Assembly (NCBI GenBank): GCA_918807975.1 | Contig: OU964921.1 | Span: 13,859,498-13,923,497, forward strand | Length of the DNA: 64,000 bases | Direction of reading: 5' to 3' | Source of the DNA: Aplidium turbinatum | Taxonomy: Eukaryota; Chordata; Ascidiacea; Aplousobranchia; Polyclinidae | In this document: positions 25,301 through 34,688 of the stretch, one piece after another | Position numbering within the stretch: position 1 is the first letter of the stretch | Layout: every line of letters starts with the position of its first letter | Made by a program: the position numbers and the translations under genes | Notes under the pieces: model-generated | What the model was told of the DNA's origin: nothing | Databases searched by the model: none | Seen by the model: only the letters and a program-made list of their open reading frames with translations

Positions 25301-28300
25301 TTCTGAAGACATTTTATAATGCCAGGAGAGCTTTCATTTTCTTTTGGACAAGTAAAAGACTAAACCCATCCAAGCACGAATTTTTTTTTATTTTTTATTT
25401 AATATTAATTGCTGGAATAGAGCAGTAATCTGCAAAGAGTGCAAGGGAATTGAGTGGATTCTTTTTTGCTTTTAGTTTGTTTGTTTTCTTAATTGTTTGG
25501 GTCATGAAACTATTTCCAACGTTGTGTTGCAAGAACAAATTTTTGTGTAACTTTTGTTAACTTGGGACTTAAGGTAAGATTTGAATGTTTTTGCACAGTT
25601 GATGACGACGACGACGATGATGATGATGGGGAAATATCATCCGATGACACGTCAAGGCACAATGATGGGATCTTGTCGAAAGAAGATTGTGAATTGGAAA
25701 TATCGAAGTAAAACTTTCAATAGGATTTAAGATAAAAGCAATAACCTATAAAAGCTGCTGAAAAGCATATATTTTATTTCAAATGAAATTGTATATTGAT
25801 TTGCTGTTTAAATCAAATTCGATTTTTTTTAAACCAATGCCGTTTCTTAAAAATTGTAACTTTAAAAATAAAAACATATTAAATAGTTGTTCAAGAAGTG
25901 CTTTTGCTTGTCAGTCTAATTTCTTTACTCCTAATATGAAAGCACAGGCCATATAAAACGATGCACAAGAACTCCGTGTTTTTTTTGTTTTATTCTTTAC
26001 AATGACATGTAGTGAAAAATTATTTCATCCAATTAGCCGTTGCTAGCAAAATATTTCTTAGGTGCTTGTTATAAACCTGCATTTGGCTGCTTACATGTTA
26101 CGAAGTCTCATGTTAACAAGTGTCTTAACACAGATCAGATCGTTTAGTTTTTGCCTAGACATTTCAAGAAGCATTGATTGCGAAGTTAGCTATTGACATG
26201 GGATGCGTTTGCCAAAATAGTTGTCACTCATTATTTCATTCTGCATGCTATATTATTCCAAACTGAAAATCGAAAAGATAAGGCGACCCCTTCTAGTCAC
26301 CTCGTCAATGCAATGGTGGCTGTATGCTGTGGCATGTGGCTATAGGCCAATTTGTTGAAAGAACTTACAACCAAAAGTTTCCAGTTTATCAAATTTTTGC
26401 TCCCATCAAGCACATGAACCGTATCGTCACATTTCTCTTCGATGTATTGTAAATATGGCTTAGCAAAGTTCACTCACGTGTTATGTCCAGTTTTTGACAA
26501 AATTCTATTCGCTTGAATATAATCTATGCGAGCTCCTTTATTTTCCAAACATTATTACACCTTTACATATTTAAAAGTTACCTGTAAGCATTGTAGGATA
26601 AAAAACAACTTTGCCAACAGTTTTATTCAACGCATCCTTACTTCACCAGGTCGTTTCGCATCTCCTGCTAACAAATACTTCCTGTTATTGCATTTTACTT
26701 GCACGAAAATTTGAAGCTGCAATAATTTTGTGTTGCTGACAGAAAACAAGATGGCGGAAGTCTAAAGAGCTCAAAGTCCACTTCAAAGCGGGCTAGAACG
26801 ATCTTAACAACTGAACAACGTAAAATATTCAAGGAGACGTTTTTAGGAACTCCAAAGCCTTGTCGAAAGGTCAGTTTTTGACAAAATTTGCTTCTTATTT
26901 AAACTAGAAGCTTGTTTCAGCCAATGTTTCAATGCATATTATCCATTTTCATCCCTGATTGGGAACCTCGTGTCTTTCCATTTTTGTTTGCTACAAACAG
27001 GATTATCAGACACTTGTACCGAAAATGAGAAACACTTATTAAGCTAGACTGAATGAATGCTTCTTTTTCAAGTCAAGGCATGTATTTCATAGGTTAATGA
27101 TATTGCTGACAGTGTGATACACGTTTGTTAAAAATTTATGTTATTTGGTAAGCGCAAATTTCTCGATTGTAACATTGATACATAGAATTAATCGAAAATG
27201 CTCTTGATTGACTAGCGCTTCAAATTTCATGCAGGCAGACATTAAGCATTGGCTTAAAGCATATCACAATAAAGATTATGGCTTTTTCAAATGAGCTGCT
27301 TCGTAATGATCGAATGTGTGAAAAAGCTGAAAATACTTATTATCGGTATTTGAAAGTGACACATTTTAAACAAGAGACGCGCATTTAATCAGAATTTTCA
27401 TTGTCAAAGTTGTGCGCACTGGATAAAATTTCTTAAAATTCTAAACCGTGATTCGTTAGGTTTCAACCAACTTGAGGTTATGATCGTACCAGCCGGTCAA
27501 TATTACCTGATTGCATTGATTAACAGCTTTATTATCATCGATTTTTATCTAATGAAAATTTAGCTCTGATTGAATTTTTACTTGAAATTTTCTCCCAGGT
27601 TCGAGAAGAACTGGCGAAAGCATGCGATCTGCAAGCCAGGGTAGTTCAGGTGTGGTTTCAGAATCAAAGAGCAAAAATGAAAAAAATTAAAAAGCGAAAG
27701 GCCGCTGAAGAGGAAGTTTTCCTGAAAGCTCACGGGGTGCTTGGTAAATGTTAATAAATTACTGCAAGCCATCTAGGCTTAAAATTCTAACCAAAGAGAT
27801 TTCAAAATTTTTAAAACGTTTTCATGCTTTTAGGCTACCTTTTTGGGGTAGAGCAGTCCAATCAACTCTATCAATTCATTGATTCATTTCCTGTTTTTTT
27901 TTTTTAATGGCATTAGCCTAGTTACAAAAAATCTAAAAAAGAGTGTCGTTCAAACATTTCTGGTGTCGTTGCTAACATTTGTGACAGCATTTTTATCAGA
28001 GTTTGAGCAGATCTACACATGGCCACCTGGAGATGTTACCTGATTTGCCATATTTTGCAAATTTTGATCACTGCAACTGTTAGCGTCTGAATGACATTTT
28101 CTCAGATTTTGTTACTTTTTGCTGTTTTGTAATGATATAAAATATTTTTGGTGCCTTGGCAAAGCAATAGAAAATGAGAAAAGTAAGTTAAAAAACGCTC
28201 AATCAGACTTATAGAGAAATTAAAACTATGACTGAAATTTTCGAAATTAAATTGTCTTTGTTTTTCAACGTCTGATGATGTTAAAACTTATTGTGTCATC

Positions 28301-30138
28301 TGGGGAAGGCAGTAAAGGAGGCGTAAAAATATAATTTTTATAAAAATTCATTCAAGCGGTTGCCAGAAACTAGAAAAATCTGGAAAAAATTCTGCGAAAT
28401 GTGACAAATCAGGCCGTATCGATCGGGATCCATTGTCTACCTATACAAAGTTGCAAATTTATATAGGTTTGACTCAGGCACAAGCAAAATACAGTACTTG
28501 TTGTGTATTTTGAAAGTTTTTCTTGTTTAGTTTCTGAAAGATTAAAAAAAAAAAATTTAAAACAATCAACGGAATAACATGCTCGACAAATAAGTAGTTT
28601 TGCAAATTGACAATGAGGTCATTGAAACTCATAATGGAAACATCAGAATGAATCTTCTCCTCACTGTCTAAGAAAGTCAATTTGCAAATCTGAGTCAAAA
28701 CAATTTTCCTTGCCATAAAAATTATTATATTTGTTTCTCACAGGTTACAACAATTTCAACCCTTTTCCACACGGCTCTTATCAAATTCCAAACCTCTATT
28801 CTCATTGTGACATCATGAGTGAGTCAATGTACGGTCATCTTCCAACATACCACCACGCGGCGCTACAGAACCACATGCAACAAGGACTACAAGGTTGGAA
28901 AAAAATTCTCAAGAATAAGAATTGTGGCTGTGTTTATACTTCGTTTTCATAAATGTTTACATAAATATAAACAACATTTTCCAAAAACATATGGTTTGAC
29001 TTCCTCCTTCGAATATATTTGGCTATAGCCTTATCTTATATTTTACCTTAAAGTATTTTTGCATTACACATCATGACTTCCGCAGTTGAATATTCATGAC
29101 TTGAAAAGTAATGTGTAGGTTGGATTTGCAGTGGTAGTCAAACCCTGTTCACAGTGTGCTTTATTGTCATCATCACATCGTCATCACAATGTGCAGGGAA
29201 CAAAGGATTCATAAAATAATTTGTGGGGCACCACAGCTTAAAAATAGCATGAATTCAAAGAGAAAGTTAATAAGTTGAGATCCGAAAAAGAAAATGATTT
29301 GGTATAGGGACAGCGGCTGACTTGATGTCTTTTTGTGGTCTTTTTGCTATCTCCTTTTCATTCAGTAGCAATTGTTGGTTATTAATTTCATCATGGGTTA
29401 TGTTTTCGTTGTGTTTGCCGAATGGAAAATAAACTTGATTGATTAAAAAGGGTCTTCGGTGCTGGTCCTCAGAAAAAATTGTCAAATTTTGTTGTGTTTT
29501 GGTTTGCTTTTTGCGAATTTATGGTCCAATATTTTTATAATGTTTAAGACTCACACTTTATGTGTGTGTGAACTACGTTATATGAACTAAACTTACAAAA
29601 TTAAAAACTAGATTTCTATGCAAGTTTAATCTACAAATTTCCTGCTTTACAGCCTACGTTTCAAAAATTTCCATTGTTTAATAAACTTTAAAAGAGCGTC
29701 ACATAACGCGCCCTACAATAACTTTGTAATTATAACCTATGGTGGGTTGCTTAAAACCTAATTGTGATCAAATTTAGAAATTAAAAGGAGGAGATTATTT
29801 TTTGTTTTTCAGACATATCTATGGTTCCAAAGCAGATTTCCAGTTCTGGTGAATTTCCAGGCGTTAATGTGAATATTTCCAACGTTGCTATGGAGAGGCC
29901 ATTCAACAACTCAATCTTCACCTCAAATGATCCTGCAACTGGTGGAACCCTTCTTGAAGACTGTCACCATTCGGAATCTGCGCAAGAGTGCAATACTTTC
30001 CAAATGTCTTTGCCTGAAGGATTCGAGGCGTCAGAATATTTAACAACGAAAGAACCAAAAATGCAATTTGCAAGTAATGTTGTTGATTCTCCTATCAACG
30101 GACTATTTTCCATGCAATCCAATTATTTTAGTCATTAA
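9923..30138 (+). CDS. Lmx1: Lmx-family LIM-homeodomain transcription factor (nine exons, 577 aa)
   Basis: Joined exons: 9923-10309, 12326-12459, 23603-23767, 24620-24810, 25599-25707, 26743-26869, 27599-27743, 28744-28893, 29813-30138. They sum to 1734 nt, exactly 578 codons including the TAA, with every junction in phase and all introns GT-AG. Order of parts: Ser/Asn/Met-rich N-terminus (1-120), LIM1 (about 121-171: CHGC, HEGC, CASC, CLKD), LIM2 (about 179-246: CDGC, HIHC, CKTC, CTRC), a linker with nine Asp (294-302), homeodomain (about 344-403) with WFQNQRAK at 390-397, and a C-terminal tail. The segments ARTILTT, PCRK-VRE and [15 protein letters not shown], and the intron after PCRK, match vertebrate LMX1A/B as known. 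The family binds DNA in the nucleus, recruits LDB cofactors through its LIM domains and patterns the dorsal neural tube in chordates. The ATG at 9923 is the first in frame of exon 1. Least certain are the exon 4 acceptor and the weak exon 8 donor. Confidence 0.93.
10310..12325 (+). other. Lmx intron 1
   Basis: 2.0 kb AT-rich intron within LIM1. No gene or recognisable element seen; the short open frames inside lack coding character. Confidence 0.85.
12326..12459 (+). CDS. Lmx1: Lmx exon 2: rest of LIM1
   Basis: 134 nt between the acceptor TTTAG and the donor GTAAGT, phase 0 in and two bases over at the end. It encodes the remaining LIM1 zinc ligands His142, Cys145, Cys148, Cys151, Cys168 and Asp171, in the context WHEGC, CASC and YCLKDY, which is the normal LIM spacing. 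Confidence 0.93.
12460..23602 (+). other. Lmx intron 2 (11.1 kb)
   Basis: The largest intron, separating LIM1 from LIM2. Apart from the foldback array near 19.3-19.6 kb, a (TTG)n run near 14.2 kb and a possible dispersed-repeat piece near 13.3-13.5 kb, I see nothing identifiable. A long intron in a developmental gene is a natural place for enhancers, but no element can be named from the sequence alone. Confidence 0.85.
19313..19602. repeat. Foldback array of degenerate ~15-bp repeats
   Basis: The right arm (19452-19602, + strand) is a run of degenerate units of 12-17 nt such as GTAATTTTTTCCGGA, GTGATTTTTCCTGG and GATGATTTTTGCAGA. The left arm (19313-19430) holds the same unit on the - strand, for example GATTTTATCCGGTT and GATATTTATCAGGTT. 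The arms point away from a short A/G-rich centre (19431-19451). The 117-codon open frame on the - strand here is a by-product of the periodicity. Confidence 0.6.
23603..23767 (+). CDS. Lmx1: Lmx exon 3: most of LIM2
   Basis: 165 nt between the acceptor TTGCGCAG and the donor GTGAGT. Its first base completes a Thr codon from exon 2. It encodes [13 protein letters not shown] and CKTC, i.e. zinc ligands Cys179, Cys182, His205, Cys208, Cys211 and Cys214 of LIM2. The frame meets TGA just past the donor, so splicing is required. Confidence 0.92.
23768..24619 (+). other. Lmx intron 3
   Basis: Contains a reverse-strand SINE fragment (23955-24135). No alternative LIM2-completing exon was found. Confidence 0.75.
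23955..24135 (-). repeat. tRNA-derived SINE fragment
   Basis: The reverse complement matches the body of the SINE at 35162-35485: GAGCAACGCA, GAATAATTTCC, GGCAACAA and TTCAACAAT occur in the same order. Lies in Lmx intron 3. Confidence 0.65.
24620..24810 (+). CDS. Lmx1: Lmx exon 4: end of LIM2 and Ser/Thr-rich linker
   Basis: 191 nt from the acceptor TTTTCACAG to the donor GTAAGT. It encodes QWQCTRCW, read here as the last LIM2 zinc pair (Cys243, Cys246), followed by a Ser/Thr/Pro-rich linker. The frame joins cleanly on both sides. The spacing from Cys214 to Cys243 is 28 residues, longer than the usual 16-21, so this boundary is the weakest part of the gene model. The acceptor-like site at 24528-24529 would lead to an immediate stop in this frame. 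Confidence 0.72.
24811..25598 (+). other. Lmx intron 4
   Basis: Contains a + strand SINE fragment (24995-25150). The remainder is AT-rich and unremarkable. Confidence 0.8.
24995..25150 (+). repeat. SINE 3' fragment
   Basis: Shares CAATCTCGGT, CCTGCGTCA, GCAAAACTGCCAG, ATTAAGCTC and CAGGATAAAGATTCA with the copy at 35162-35485 in the same order, ending in the AATCAA-type tail. The tRNA-like head is missing. Lies in Lmx intron 4. Confidence 0.7.
25599..25707 (+). CDS. Lmx1: Lmx exon 5: acidic linker with nine-Asp run
   Basis: 109 nt from the acceptor TTTGCACAG to a GTAAAA donor. It encodes nine consecutive Asp written as GAC/GAT repeats, then a Ser/Asp/Glu-rich stretch ending ELEIS. Vertebrate LMX1 proteins also have an acidic linker between LIM2 and the homeodomain (established family knowledge). 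Confidence 0.87.
25708..26742 (+). other. Lmx intron 5
   Basis: 1.0 kb AT-rich intron; nothing further recognised. Confidence 0.85.
26743..26869 (+). CDS. Lmx1: Lmx exon 6: N-terminal half of homeodomain
   Basis: 127 nt between GCTGACAG and GTCAGT. A Lys/Ser-rich lead is followed by [15 protein letters not shown] and helix 1, ending at PKPCRK in phase 0. The intron sits where vertebrate LMX1 genes split the homeodomain. Confidence 0.94.
26870..27598 (+). other. Lmx intron 6 (inside homeodomain)
   Basis: 0.73 kb intron splitting the homeodomain after PCRK. Nothing further recognised. Confidence 0.9.
27599..27743 (+). CDS. Lmx1: Lmx exon 7: homeodomain helices 2-3
   Basis: 145 nt after the acceptor TTCTCCCAG and before GTAAAT. 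It encodes [11 protein letters not shown] and then the recognition helix [15 protein letters not shown], followed by a basic Lys/Arg tract that may serve as a nuclear localisation signal. WFQNQRAK is diagnostic for the Lmx class. Confidence 0.95.
27744..28743 (+). other. Lmx intron 7
   Basis: 1.0 kb AT-rich intron with homopolymer T/A runs; nothing further recognised. Confidence 0.88.
28744..28893 (+). CDS. Lmx1: Lmx exon 8: C-terminal region
   Basis: 150 nt after TTTCTCACAG. It encodes a Tyr/His/Asn/Pro-rich segment ([12 protein letters not shown], then [12 protein letters not shown]). The donor GTTGGA is weak but is the only nearby GT that joins exon 9 in frame. Without splicing the frame stops at 28952, giving a possible shorter isoform. 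Confidence 0.82.
28894..29812 (+). other. Lmx intron 8
   Basis: 0.92 kb AT-rich intron starting at a weak GTTGGA donor; nothing further recognised. Confidence 0.8.
29813..30138 (+). CDS. Lmx1: Lmx exon 9: C-terminus and stop
   Basis: 326 nt after TTTTTCAG, ending in TAA at 30136-30138. It encodes 107 residues rich in Ser, Asn, Pro and Glu with no recognised domain, consistent with the activation tail of Lmx proteins. Confidence 0.88.
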
Positions 30139-30488
30139 ATGTGCAAATAACAGAACTTTTATTGCTTGATAAAAAAAGTGTGATAAGTTTTGCAAGTGTT
30201 GTGTTGTTGTTTATTTAGATTCTGCATCATGATCGTGTTCTTATGTACATCGTGAAGCCAGTTTATGTTAAGCTTTTTTGTTATTATATTTCTGCTGGGT
30301 TGTCAATGTTATGACAGACATAGACAATTGCAAAATGTGAAGCAGCCTATTTATTGTTGTGTCCAATCTTTCTTAGTTTTAAATTGTGCAATTGATGACC
30401 TAATATACTCCTTTCAATATTTTGTTGAAGTTTGAAATGAGACCAGTCGGAGATTGATAGTAGAATGTTGTGAACTTGTCTGAATGAG

Positions 30489-30494
30489 ATTAAA
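30489..30494 (+). terminator. Lmx poly(A) signal ATTAAA
   Basis: ATTAAA lies 350 nt after the Lmx stop, and no AATAAA occurs between. The pogo-like transposon begins 26 bp further on, at the expected cleavage distance. The 3' UTR (30139 to about 30515) shows no other feature. Confidence 0.55.
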
Positions 30495-30933
30495 TGTTTT
30501 GAGATTTGTACCGTTTGTAGGGGAGATGTAGGACCAATGACCTTTTTTGCACACTTTTGCCAAAATTTTTCAAAGTTTGGCTCTCAGGATCACCAAAATC
30601 TCCAAAAAAGTTGTCAGCAAACCCATCTACCTACAATCCTACATGCCAAAAACCAAATGAATATCTTGAAGTTTTATCCTTCAAAACTGAAATTATGAAA
30701 AAATGAAAAAGTGAATCATTGGTCCCACATATGTGGGACCGATGACCCACCCTCGTGGGACCTTTGACCAACCCTTACAATCGAGTCGAAAACTACACAA
30801 TACTTTCAGGTTTTAAGTTTTGTTTTTGATTTTGCACAAAAAAATACAATCAAAACAATACGAAAAGTGAAATTTCGAGTCTAGCATCAAAAAAGTGTTC
30901 ATTTATGCACTGTCAAAACAAAGTCACGATGCA

Positions 30934-31287
30934 TCATTGAATGTCATGGCGAGATAAATGTTCGTTAAACCGCATAACTCTAGAAAGCCTTTTGGTAGCT
31001 GCTACCTGTGTAGGTTTGTCAAAAATGCACACAAATTCTGAGTGCTTCACAGACGCAAGGTCCTCAATATCAGGAAACACAAAAGCATTTTTAAATTTGA
31101 CCCTCCTCTTCAAACAAGAAGTCTCAAAATCTCCATCCTTTTCAGGACCATTCAGCAACAGGCCAGCACACCTCTTACATCTTCCTTCACTGGAATACAC
31201 TTTCACAAGCACATAGAAACCAGCTTCATCACTTTGCTTTGGCGAAGTCGTCGTGTCATGACGTAACACTTTTCTGACTAACGGCAC
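30934..31287 (-). pseudogene. pogo/jerky-like transposase C-terminal remnant
   Basis: 117 codons containing GFYVLVKVYS, NAFVFPDIEDLASV and FVCIFDKP. These resemble the C-terminal tail found after the DDE domain in pogo/jerky-type transposases (family recognition from memory, not a search). The DDE catalytic domain is absent, so the copy is internally deleted. Orientation agrees with the surrounding inverted repeats. Confidence 0.55.
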
Positions 31288-31442
31288 AAAGTGTTTCTAT
31301 CAATATTGTTTTCTTTCTCAGTCTTTCTAAAACTGACATTATGTTCTAACACTTCCTTCAAAGAATTGTTCTACACTTCTTGTGTAAACAAGGAATATTT
31401 ATTTTTGCATAGCTTAAAAAGTAGGCATAGGCTATTAAAGCT

Positions 31443-32300
31443 CGTCGTCGTCGTCGTGTGAGCGTCTGGGGCCGAGGGTCTATCCTTTTACCACCCCAGA
31501 TTCACGATGTTCCCGGACTACACTGGAAGGCTACTAGAGAGCAGCCAGTCTTTGGTTTCATCATCCATGACACGCATATCTTCCACTCCATTAGGTGGCT
31601 TGAAGATGGAGCAGTCATTGATGATGTGGTCTGCGGTCTGTTCCTCGGCACCACATTCACAGAAGGAGGAAGAGGCCATTCCCCATTGGTGCATGGTTGA
31701 GCGGAAAAGCCCGACGCCCTTACGGAGACGGCCGAGGCGTACCCATGCCTGTCTTGGTAGTGCCAGACCGATGGGGCGTGTGTCGGCGTCGGGGATGAAC
31801 GAATAGAGTCTGGTGGCGGTTGACTTCCATTCAGCACTCCATTTATGTCCGCCCAAGCAGCCGCAGAGATGTCTTGTACATCAGCTTCGTTGATAAGAAG
31901 TTAAGCGGCTAGCACGAATGGGTGTCTTGATTTCAGTCGACGGGGGTGCTCGTTTGGGAGAGTAGAGGTCTTGTGGTGAAGAAGGTGGTTAGGCTCCAGT
32001 GCCCGTCGACCGTGGGACAGAGTGGCTTCTTCGCGACGAAGCTCAGCGGGTTGGTTGCCAACGAGAATAGGGAGATTGTCCAATGGTGTGGGACGCAAGC
32101 ATCCGGTCACTGTGCGCAGGGCGCTGTTTATGGCACTGTCGATGTTGTGGCAGTGAGCACTGCGGCACCAAACAGGTGCACAGTACTCTGCTGAAAAGTA
32201 GACAAAGGCTAAGGCTGCTATACGCAAAGTGTCAGCCCTCGTCCCCCAGCTAGAGCCTGCCAGGCGCTTTAAAAGCGCAGCGCGGGATGTGAGTTGGCTG
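31443..32300 (-). mobile_element. 5'-truncated LINE with 3' (CGA)n tail
   Basis: Flanked by TTAAAGCT at 31435-31442 and 32301-32308, extended by a near-identical GCT. On the - strand it encodes the region after the LINE reverse transcriptase core: ADTLRIAALAF, CAPVWCRSAH, RRLKSRHPF, then in another frame WVRLGRLRKGVG and FCECGAEEQTADH. A TAA (31899-31901) and a frameshift break it. The 3' end is a CGACGA microsatellite, as in CR1/Jockey-group elements. Endonuclease and RT core are missing. Confidence 0.82.
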
Positions 32301-32747
32301 TTAAAGCTAAAAACAAATAAAATATCATTGGGGGACCTTTGAACCACAATGATATTTTGCAAGCATGGGTCAAAGGTCCCACATCTGCTCCATCTTGGCA
32401 TTCATGCAATGGTTAAAAAACTGGTGTGAATTTTTACCGGAAACCAATGCAGTTCTATCACCAATCCATGATGCATAGCCTGAACTAAAAAAACTATTTA
32501 AAAATGTTCTCTTCCTATTCGAAAACAAAAAATGAATGCGCCCGAAAAAACTTATTTTTTTCCTCTAAAAACAACTTCTGCCTCTTAAAATCAAACTAGC
32601 AAGTCTGTGTTAACCAAAACACATGTGCTTGACAAAGAAGAAATCTCGACACCAAAACAACAAATAAAAGAACAAAACGCCTACAGGATGGCGAAATCGA
32701 GCCTATGGTCACTGGTCCCACCCTGCTCATTGGTCCCACATCTCCCC

Positions 32748-34688
32748 TATAGTGAAAAACATCGGCTGGTCAGAATAATGAGCTTTTATGTGGATACCAA
32801 GTAAAACCTAAACGCCTGAAAGCTCGATCATTCATCTAAATAATTTTTTTACGATTGGCTATTGCTGAATTTTAAATCAGAAATCTGACAAGCTATTTTT
32901 GATCACTCTATGTTAACACAACATGCTCTATAGCCCAATGTAAAAATTTATTTTTGTTTTGAAACATGAAAGAAGATTTTGATAATTAAAATCAAAACAA
33001 AATGAAATATATGCACTGGAAGTCTAAACTTTGTTACAGTTTTCGGTATTTGTCAAAACTTTACTCGAATTTAAACAAAGACAGTGAAAACAAGTTCCAG
33101 TCGTAGTAGAAGCAATTTTTGAACCAAGGGCAAAGCCCATTTCAAATTTTTTGATTTATTGTAAAAATCTTCTGTAAAAACTTGTAAAAATCAATTCATG
33201 TTTTCTTATTTTGCTGCTATCTTTGAGAATTGATTGGAACTTCTGTCATAATATTTGGCTACGGTGTGGTGCCAGTGAGTTTCCATTGATTGTAGGGTTT
33301 TATTGTAGCTTGGTTTTCAAGATTGTTAAAAATCCTGGTTTGGGATTTTGTGAGATTTTTGCTTTAAAATACAAGAATGCCTCGAAATTATTGAAGTAGT
33401 CTTAATACAAATTTACACAAGTTGTTTATTCACCACTTCAGTAGTATTGGAATCAGTTGACGTAATCTTCTTACGTAACTGCAATATTGTTTAACATTTA
33501 AACTCAACTCTCAATTTATGACAAAAGCAGAGTGGTATGTTTGCCCATCCAAATGCATCAGGAAAAATTGGAGCTTACTGAGCTAAATTTCCACTTCAAA
33601 AGGTATGTCTGGTTTTAAAAATTGAAGAGACAATTAATTTTTCCGGTGTAACGCTGGACCGGAAAAATGTTGTCTTGAAAAACACATTAAACGTACAGTA
33701 TTTATTTCATTCTTTTTGTTCGTGTTTAGAGAATCATTATGGAGCGTTTTACGTGAGCATTGCTCTTGTTTTCAATAAACATCAAAAAGGCCAATTTATA
33801 TTAAGTCTCTTTAATGCACAGGCTAACTAATACAAGAAAGTCTTAAGTATAGGTTTCTTTAATGCACAAATTAAGCAGTATACATTGTTCTTTAACATTT
33901 TGCTTTGCAATCTTGAAGAGAATTAGAAATAAAATCAAAATTTATTGCATGAAGAAGTTCTTTGAATACTGTCAGCTGACTGAAAATTTAAAAACAAAAA
34001 CAAAATTGTTTAATTGTGTAACATCCTTATGCCTAAGCTCCAAATATAGGTAACTTCGGCAGGATAAAAAACTGCTTAAAATATTTTTCGCCGTTGGAAT
34101 TCTTAAGATTCTATGAACAAATGAAAGTGCTCGGACGATTGCCACTCATAAGATTGTTTACTTTTGTGATGTCACAACAAGTTCTTGTGATGTCACAACA
34201 AGTGGTTTATTTTTCGTAGACACCTTTTGAAAGCGATTTATCACGCTTGGATGATAATCGTTGTCTTGTCAAGCTTCTTTTACCCCCGTCACTTTTTTGA
34301 ACAATGAGATTCATCCAAATAAAAGTTGTTTGCTTTTTACAACATCAAGAACTGCTACTTAAGTGCCACTTACACTGAATCCAACGCTAGCTTTGCGTCT
34401 TATAAGACAAAAGAGTCTCTTCCAGCTAAAAGAACAAGAGAAAGCTTTCTCATTGTGTTGCGAGATTTTTTTTTAATTCATCAGTGACACAATTATATAT
34501 AACGATAACCAATGATGTACAACTGTACACAGGAAATCGCACAAATGAATATTAACCTTTTAAAGATCTGCAAGCGCGGCGCGATATGGGATAATATAGT
34601 TTTTGGGCTGACAATTTTTTATCCTGATTGCTAGTACGGTTTCATTTTCAATGTAAAATTTATTTCAAGCATTCAAGCTGTTTTATCA
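32748..34688. other. No gene recognised
   Basis: AT-rich spacer between the pogo-like and hAT-type elements. Contains a tandem doublet around TGATGTCACAACAAGT near 34170-34205. Otherwise nothing identifiable. Confidence 0.6.

Larger units (their letters stand above)
30520..32747 (-). mobile_element. pogo-like (Tc1/mariner superfamily) DNA transposon, interrupted
   Basis: Terminal inverted repeats GGGGAGATGTAGGACCAATG and, from the right end, GGGGAGATGTGGGACCAATG, each next to a TA dinucleotide (30518-30519, 32748-32749). Words GTGGGACC/GGTCCCAC recur inside both ends. It carries the C-terminal part of a transposase on the - strand and a LINE insertion. It begins 26 bp after the Lmx poly(A) signal. 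Confidence 0.75.
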
